Part shown: positions 60,611 to 64,000 of the stretch, in pieces
Layout of the letters: each line of letters starts with the position of its first letter
Numbering within the stretch: position 1 is the first letter of the stretch
Origin: DP-19 sp036496285
GTDB taxonomy: Bacteria > Desulfobacterota > Binatia > UTPRO1
Direction of reading: 5' to 3'
DNA: 64,000 nt
Assembly: GCA_036496285.1 (NCBI GenBank)
Contig: DASXLI010000018.1
Location: 30,585 to 94,584, forward strand
Notes under the pieces: model-generated
Told to the model about the DNA's origin: nothing
The model's input: only the letters and a program-made list of their open reading frames with translations
Database searches by the model: none
Made by a program: the position numbers and the translations under genes

Positions 60611-60913
60611 ATGCAGTCGACGTTTCGTCTGATTCTCGGCGGGCTCGCGCTCGCCGCGCTCCTCGCGCTCGCCGGGCCGCCGGCGCGCGCGACCGAAGCG
60701 CACCATCAGGTCAACATCAACTCCGCATCCGCCGAGGAGCTCGCGGGCCTGCCGGGGATCGGCGACGCCAAGGCCAAGGCAATCGTGGAGTACCGCGCTG
60801 CCGAGCCGTTCAAGACAGTGGAGGATCTGAAGAAGGTGAAGGGGGTCGGCGACAAGATGCTCGAGGCGTTGCGCCCCGACATCACCGTCGGCGCGGAGGC
60901 AGGCGGGAAGTAG
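60611..60913 (+). CDS. Exported helix-hairpin-helix (ComEA-like) protein
   Basis: A 100-residue protein. Signal peptide (LILGGLALAALLALAGPPARA) and then a ComEA-type HhH pair: VNINSASAEELAGLPGIGDAKAKAIVEYR and FKTVEDLKKVKGVGDKMLE. It binds DNA non-specifically at the periplasmic side; a role in DNA uptake is possible, but no other com gene is nearby. Confidence 0.88.
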   Translation: MQSTFRLILGGLALAALLALAGPPARATEAHHQVNINSASAEELAGLPGIGDAKAKAIVEYRAAEPFKTVEDLKKVKGVGDKMLEALRPDITVGAEAGGK

Positions 60914-60936
60914 GGCCGGACGGCGGGGAAGGGGAT

Positions 60937-60971
60937 CCCGGGGCGACGCGCCTCGCGCGCGTCGCCCCGGG
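60937..60971. terminator. Shared hairpin between convergent genes
   Basis: A 15-bp perfect stem (60937-60951 with 60957-60971) and a 5-nt loop lie between the ComEA-like gene and the convergent Cys-rich secreted gene. Likely a bidirectional terminator, although neither strand shows a T-run. Confidence 0.6.
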
Positions 60972-60993
60972 GCTCAGTGGAGAGAGGAGCCGG

Positions 60994-63219
60994 TCAGCTT
61001 CCGGTGCAGTTGTTGCACTGGGCCGCGCGATCGGCATGCGTGCCGTCGAGGCCGAAGCGGCAGATGTCGCAAATCTGCGCGTCGGTGAGCGCGGTGCCGA
61101 AGATGGCGCACTCGTCGAGGGCGCCGTCGAAGAAGTCCTTCGCGCCCGGGGCGTCGGACTTGGCGCCGATCGTGATGGCGCCAGTGCTCGCGCAGATGCC
61201 GCCGCTGTAGGCGACGGACACCGGTGTGCCGGCGTCGACGAACGCCTTCAGGTTGGTGTTGTCGGACGTCATCGCTAGGTGGTGCCAGGTGTCGTTCGCG
61301 AGCGTGACGCCGGAATCGGCCGTCACGTAGGAGCTCGTGCTGGTGCAGTCGCCGTCCGGCAAGAGAGCGGCGGCGAAGGTATCGGTGTTGGTCTTGAAGA
61401 ATGCCCACCCACCGTTGCCGTCCTCCTCGTGCGAGAAGATGCCGGCGAACGCACCGGCGCTCCCCGAAGAGGGGAAGGCCCAGCAGGTGATGGTGATCTG
61501 CTGGCTCGGACCGGCGAGCGCGAGGTCGGAGCAGGTCGTGGTGTCGCAGGACAGGTATTGCGCCTGGCCGTTGTCGAACGCGGCGCCCTGCGTGCCCTGG
61601 CGGAAGTTCACGGTGTCGGCGCTCACCCCGTTGTGGTTGGTGAACGCATCGCCGGCGCCGCAGGAGCTCGTCTCGAGCGCGCCCGACTCGAAGTTGAAGC
61701 AGGCGAGCGCTTGCGACGTGTAGTCGGGCGGCGTCGCAGTGGGTGTGGGGGTCGGCGTCTCCGTGTCCGTCGGCGTCGGCGTGTCGGTCGGCGTCGCGGT
61801 GTCGGTCGGCGTCGCGGTGTCGGTCGGCGTCGGCGTATCCGTCGCGGTGACGGTCGGCGTCGGCGTCACGGTGTCGGTCGGAGTGACGGTTGCGGTCGGC
61901 GTGACCGTCTCGGTCGCGGTGACGGTCGGGGTCGGCGTCTCGGTGACCGTCGGGGTCGCGGTGACGGTCGGCGTCGCGGACTCGGTGACCGTCGGGGAAG
62001 GCGTGACCGTGTCGGTCGCGGTGACCGTCGGCGTCGGGCTCTCGGTCGGCGTGCCGCTCGCGGTGATCGTGGCGGTGTCGGTCGGCGTCGGCGTGTCGGT
62101 CGGCGTCGCAGACGGGGTCACGGTCCCGGTGGGCCCCGGAGTGGCGGTCGGCGTCGGGCACGACGTCGAGAGGCTCTGCCCGGCGGACGCCAGCAGCGCG
62201 GCCGCGCGCGGCGCCTGGAAGCGCAGGAGGTCCTCTACCTGGCACGAGTGCTGGCTCACGACGCAGCTCTCGTAGTCGGCGATCGTGGTGAGCGACGGGA
62301 CGCCGAAGGCGGCGCACTCGCTCGCGAGCGCGCTCAGGTTCAGGCCGGCGGCGCCGGCGATGGTGGCGAACGGCACGGCGGCCGAGCCGCAGCGCTTGTC
62401 GACGGCCGGGGCGAGCTTCGCCGTGGCCTTGTCGATGCTCGTCCGGAGCTTGGTGCAGGTGGCGGTGGCCTTGGTGAAGCAGGCGGGGTCCTCGGCCTTC
62501 AGCTGCACGCAGTCGAACGCGGTCTGCGCACATTTCGACAGGCTCTTCAGGCGGGCGGTCGCGAGCGTGCGCGCCGCCTTCTTGATGGCGGAGGCGCAGC
62601 CGTCCACCTTCTTGCCGATGTCGGGGGTGCCGGCGGCGGTCCCGGTGCCACCGTGGTCGACGAGGCACGTCGACGGGGCGAGCGATACGCCCACGGTGTC
62701 GAGCAGCTCGCGGCTGCGCGGCTCCTGGACGTCGAACAGCTCGTCGGCCCGGCACTCGTGCTGGCGCGCGATGCAGGTCGCGACGTCGCCGATGTCGGTC
62801 GGGGTGACGCCGAAGGCGCCGCACGGTCCGGTCAGGTCGTCCTCGCCGATGCCGGCGGCGTCGAACAGGTCGGCGTGGGCCATGTCGCTGCACTTCTTCT
62901 GGATGGCGGAGACGAGCTTGGCCTCGTCGTCGGCGATGCCGGCGAAGGCCTTGACGCAGGCGGCGGCGGTCTTGGCACGGCAGGGGTCGCCCGGCGGCTT
63001 CGTCTGCACGCAGGCCAGGATGCCGTCGACGCACTTGTCGAGGCGACCCAGCTTCTTCGTGGCGAAGGATTGCCCCGCCTTGATCATCGCCTTCTGGCAC
63101 CCGTCCGCGAGCTTGGCCGCGGCGGGATCGCTCAGATGCTGGGAGCGAGCCGTCGAGGGCGCAGCCATGATGCAGGCACCTGCGAGAACGGCGACGACAA
63201 CCGATGTATAATTCCGCAT
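60994..63219 (-). CDS. Secreted Cys-rich / Thr-Pro linker / LamG-like protein
   Basis: A 741-residue protein with a signal peptide (VVVAVLAGACIMAAPSTARS). Two helical Cys-rich units (about 30-190 and 195-350) have GCQKAMIKAG, CVDGILACVQ, CRAKTAAACVKA and CGAFGV repeats. A Thr/Pro linker of about 143 residues follows (354-496). The C-terminal domain is LamG/concanavalin-like (LACFNFESGALE, TITCWAFPSS, NDTWHHLAMT, FDGALDECAIF). GAGGAGG precedes the ATG. It shares linker style and Cys-rich units with giant protein D. Probably surface or extracellular carbohydrate binding. Confidence 0.8.
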   Translation of the reverse strand: MRNYTSVVVAVLAGACIMAAPSTARSQHLSDPAAAKLADGCQKAMIKAGQSFATKKLGRLDKCVDGILACVQTKPPGDPCRAKTAAACVKAFAGIADDEAKLVSAIQKKCSDMAHADLFDAAGIGEDDLTGPCGAFGVTPTDIGDVATCIARQHECRADELFDVQEPRSRELLDTVGVSLAPSTCLVDHGGTGTAAGTPDIGKKVDGCASAIKKAARTLATARLKSLSKCAQTAFDCVQLKAEDPACFTKATATCTKLRTSIDKATAKLAPAVDKRCGSAAVPFATIAGAAGLNLSALASECAAFGVPSLTTIADYESCVVSQHSCQVEDLLRFQAPRAAALLASAGQSLSTSCPTPTATPGPTGTVTPSATPTDTPTPTDTATITASGTPTESPTPTVTATDTVTPSPTVTESATPTVTATPTVTETPTPTVTATETVTPTATVTPTDTVTPTPTVTATDTPTPTDTATPTDTATPTDTPTPTDTETPTPTPTATPPDYTSQALACFNFESGALETSSCGAGDAFTNHNGVSADTVNFRQGTQGAAFDNGQAQYLSCDTTTCSDLALAGPSQQITITCWAFPSSGSAGAFAGIFSHEEDGNGGWAFFKTNTDTFAAALLPDGDCTSTSSYVTADSGVTLANDTWHHLAMTSDNTNLKAFVDAGTPVSVAYSGGICASTGAITIGAKSDAPGAKDFFDGALDECAIFGTALTDAQICDICRFGLDGTHADRAAQCNNCTGS
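61731..62158 (-). repeat. Long Thr/Pro-rich linker repeat
   Basis: About 143 codons of TPTDTPTPTDTATPT / TVTATDTVTPSPTV-type degenerate repeat, encoded on the minus strand. The plus-strand reading gives a spurious Val/Gly repeat frame. Confidence 0.78.
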
Positions 63220-63307
63220 ACGACCCCTCCTCGACCCCGACCACGGGGGCAGCGCGCGACCCGAGCGCAGTGACTCTCAATTCTATGAGAAGCGGGTCAC
63301 TCCCAAG

Positions 63308-63772
63308 TCAAGGTGAATTCGACGCAGGCAAGGGATCACTGTCGATCACCAGCGTCACGGGGCCCTCGTTCTCCAGCTCGACGCGCATGGTCGCGCCGAA
63401 GCGTCCGCTCGCCACGGGACCGAGGTCGTTCTGGAGCAGGGCAACGAAGCGGCGGAAGAGCGGCTCGGCGGCCTCCGGTGCGAGCGCCGCGGCAAAGGAC
63501 GGCCGTCGGCCGCGCCGGCAATCGGCGAGCAGCGTGAAGTTCGGCACGGCGAGCACGGCGCCACCGACGTCGCGCAGAGAGGCGTTCATCAGCCCGGCGT
63601 CGTCCTCGAACACGCGCAGGCCGGCGATCTTGCGCGCCATCCATGCGCACCCGGCCACTCCGTCGCCGTGGCCGAAGCCGACGAGCAGCACGAGCCCGCG
63701 CTCGATCGCGCCGATCGTCGCGCCGTCGACGACGACGCGTGCGCGCCCGACCCGCTGTACGACGACCCTCAC
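63308..63772 (-). CDS. dtd: D-aminoacyl-tRNA deacylase
   Basis: A 154-residue protein that removes D-amino acids (and Gly from tRNA-Ala) from mischarged tRNAs. The family frame is VVQRVGRARVVVDG near the start, the motif 1 region VPNFTLLADCRRGRRPSF, and motif 2 ENEGPVTLVIDS (NxGPVT). Motif 1 is normally SQFTL; here Ser-Gln is replaced by Pro-Asn. Divergent from the yjbQ-like gene. Confidence 0.88.
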   Translation of the reverse strand: MRVVVQRVGRARVVVDGATIGAIERGLVLLVGFGHGDGVAGCAWMARKIAGLRVFEDDAGLMNASLRDVGGAVLAVPNFTLLADCRRGRRPSFAAALAPEAAEPLFRRFVALLQNDLGPVASGRFGATMRVELENEGPVTLVIDSDPLPASNSP

Positions 63773-63843
63773 GGCGCGTCCGCGGGCGCGGCGGCGCGGC
63801 GGCGCGGTTGCCGTCGCCCGGCCGGCGCGGTAGGAGCGCGACG

Positions 63844-64000
63844 ATGCTGCTGCAGTTCCGCACCACCGCGCCCAAGCAGTGCCTGGAGATCACCGAGCGC
63901 GTACGCGCCGCCGTGCGTGAGTCCGGGGTCGAGCACGGGCTCTGCCACGTCGCCGTGCTGCACGCGACCGCGGCGATCGTCGTCAACGAGAACGACGACC
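63844..64000 (+). CDS. YjbQ-family protein (3' truncated by window end)
   Basis: The ATG at 63844, preceded by TAGGAG, opens a frame that runs off the window. The 52 visible residues (LQFRTTAPKQCLEITERVRA, VAVLHATAAIVVNEND) match the N-terminus of the UPF0047/YjbQ family. Members carry a secondary thiamine-phosphate-synthase-like activity. The conserved H-x-TAA-x-x-(N/I)ND is present. The rest lies outside. Confidence 0.8.
   Translation, partial: MLLQFRTTAPKQCLEITERVRAAVRESGVEHGLCHVAVLHATAAIVVNENDD

Noticed and set aside
61739..62275. A plus-strand frame starting MGVGVGVSVSVGVGV
   Set aside because: It is the reverse reading of the Thr/Pro linker of the minus-strand secreted protein and has no independent start signal.

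Overview
The window is high-GC, densely coded chromosomal DNA from a Gram-negative bacterium. It carries an outer-membrane porin, lipoproteins, Sec-exported proteins, a Rieske/cytochrome bc complex with a multihaem cytochrome, and scattered acyl-CoA metabolism genes. The large secreted proteins combine Thr-Pro linkers with Cys-rich modules. Together these suggest an uncultured deltaproteobacterial-type lineage, for example Candidatus Binatota/Desulfobacterota relatives. That placement is inference from gene content; there is no rRNA gene here. No tRNA, CRISPR array, insertion sequence or phage gene was seen.

Layout. 0-5 kb: the end of a hybrid histidine kinase, a small XRE regulator and three exported proteins. 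4.4-7.9 kb: a translationally coupled gliding-type (GldA/F/G-like) ABC cassette with a DUF4340-like protein. 7.9-13.9 kb: trmB, an SDR, an acyl-CoA dehydrogenase, efp with an unusual tip residue, a class II aldolase and a membrane protein. 14.1-17.4 kb: a sirohaem nitrite/sulfite reductase coupled to an OB-fold-like protein, and membrane proteins. 17.5-23.5 kb: a bc-type quinol-oxidising operon of Rieske protein, split cytochrome b, two tiny membrane proteins, an octahaem cytochrome c and a cupredoxin-like protein, closed by a strong terminator.

25.2-51.5 kb is the most striking part and reads as one phosphate-starvation island. A ppx/two thymidylate-kinase-like/phosphodiesterase operon is followed by phoB-phoR. 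Next come four consecutive giant secreted paralogues sharing a propeller-like domain; one carries a phytase-like domain and one a ParB-like domain. A porin and pstSCAB-phoU close the island. Arrays of a GTAAC-type hexamer repeated exactly every 11 bp, as in PhoB boxes, lie upstream of ppx, of phoB and of the porin/pst operon, with a weaker one before the first giant gene.

51.5-64 kb: a crotonase, a sigma factor with an anti-sigma/AsmA-like fusion, small membrane proteins, a GATase, a thiO/CoA-transferase/HAD operon, a sigma-54-activator-like AAA+ protein with a degenerate GAFTGA loop, a ComEA-like protein, another Cys-rich Thr-Pro-linked secreted protein with a LamG-like end, dtd, and the start of a yjbQ-family gene.

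The genes of the island fit together as follows. PhoR/PhoB sense Pi limitation and PhoB binds the 11-bp arrays. The porin and Pst system import Pi, PhoU/PhoR signal, Ppx handles polyphosphate, and the secreted proteins plausibly scavenge extracellular organic phosphorus. The last step is inference.
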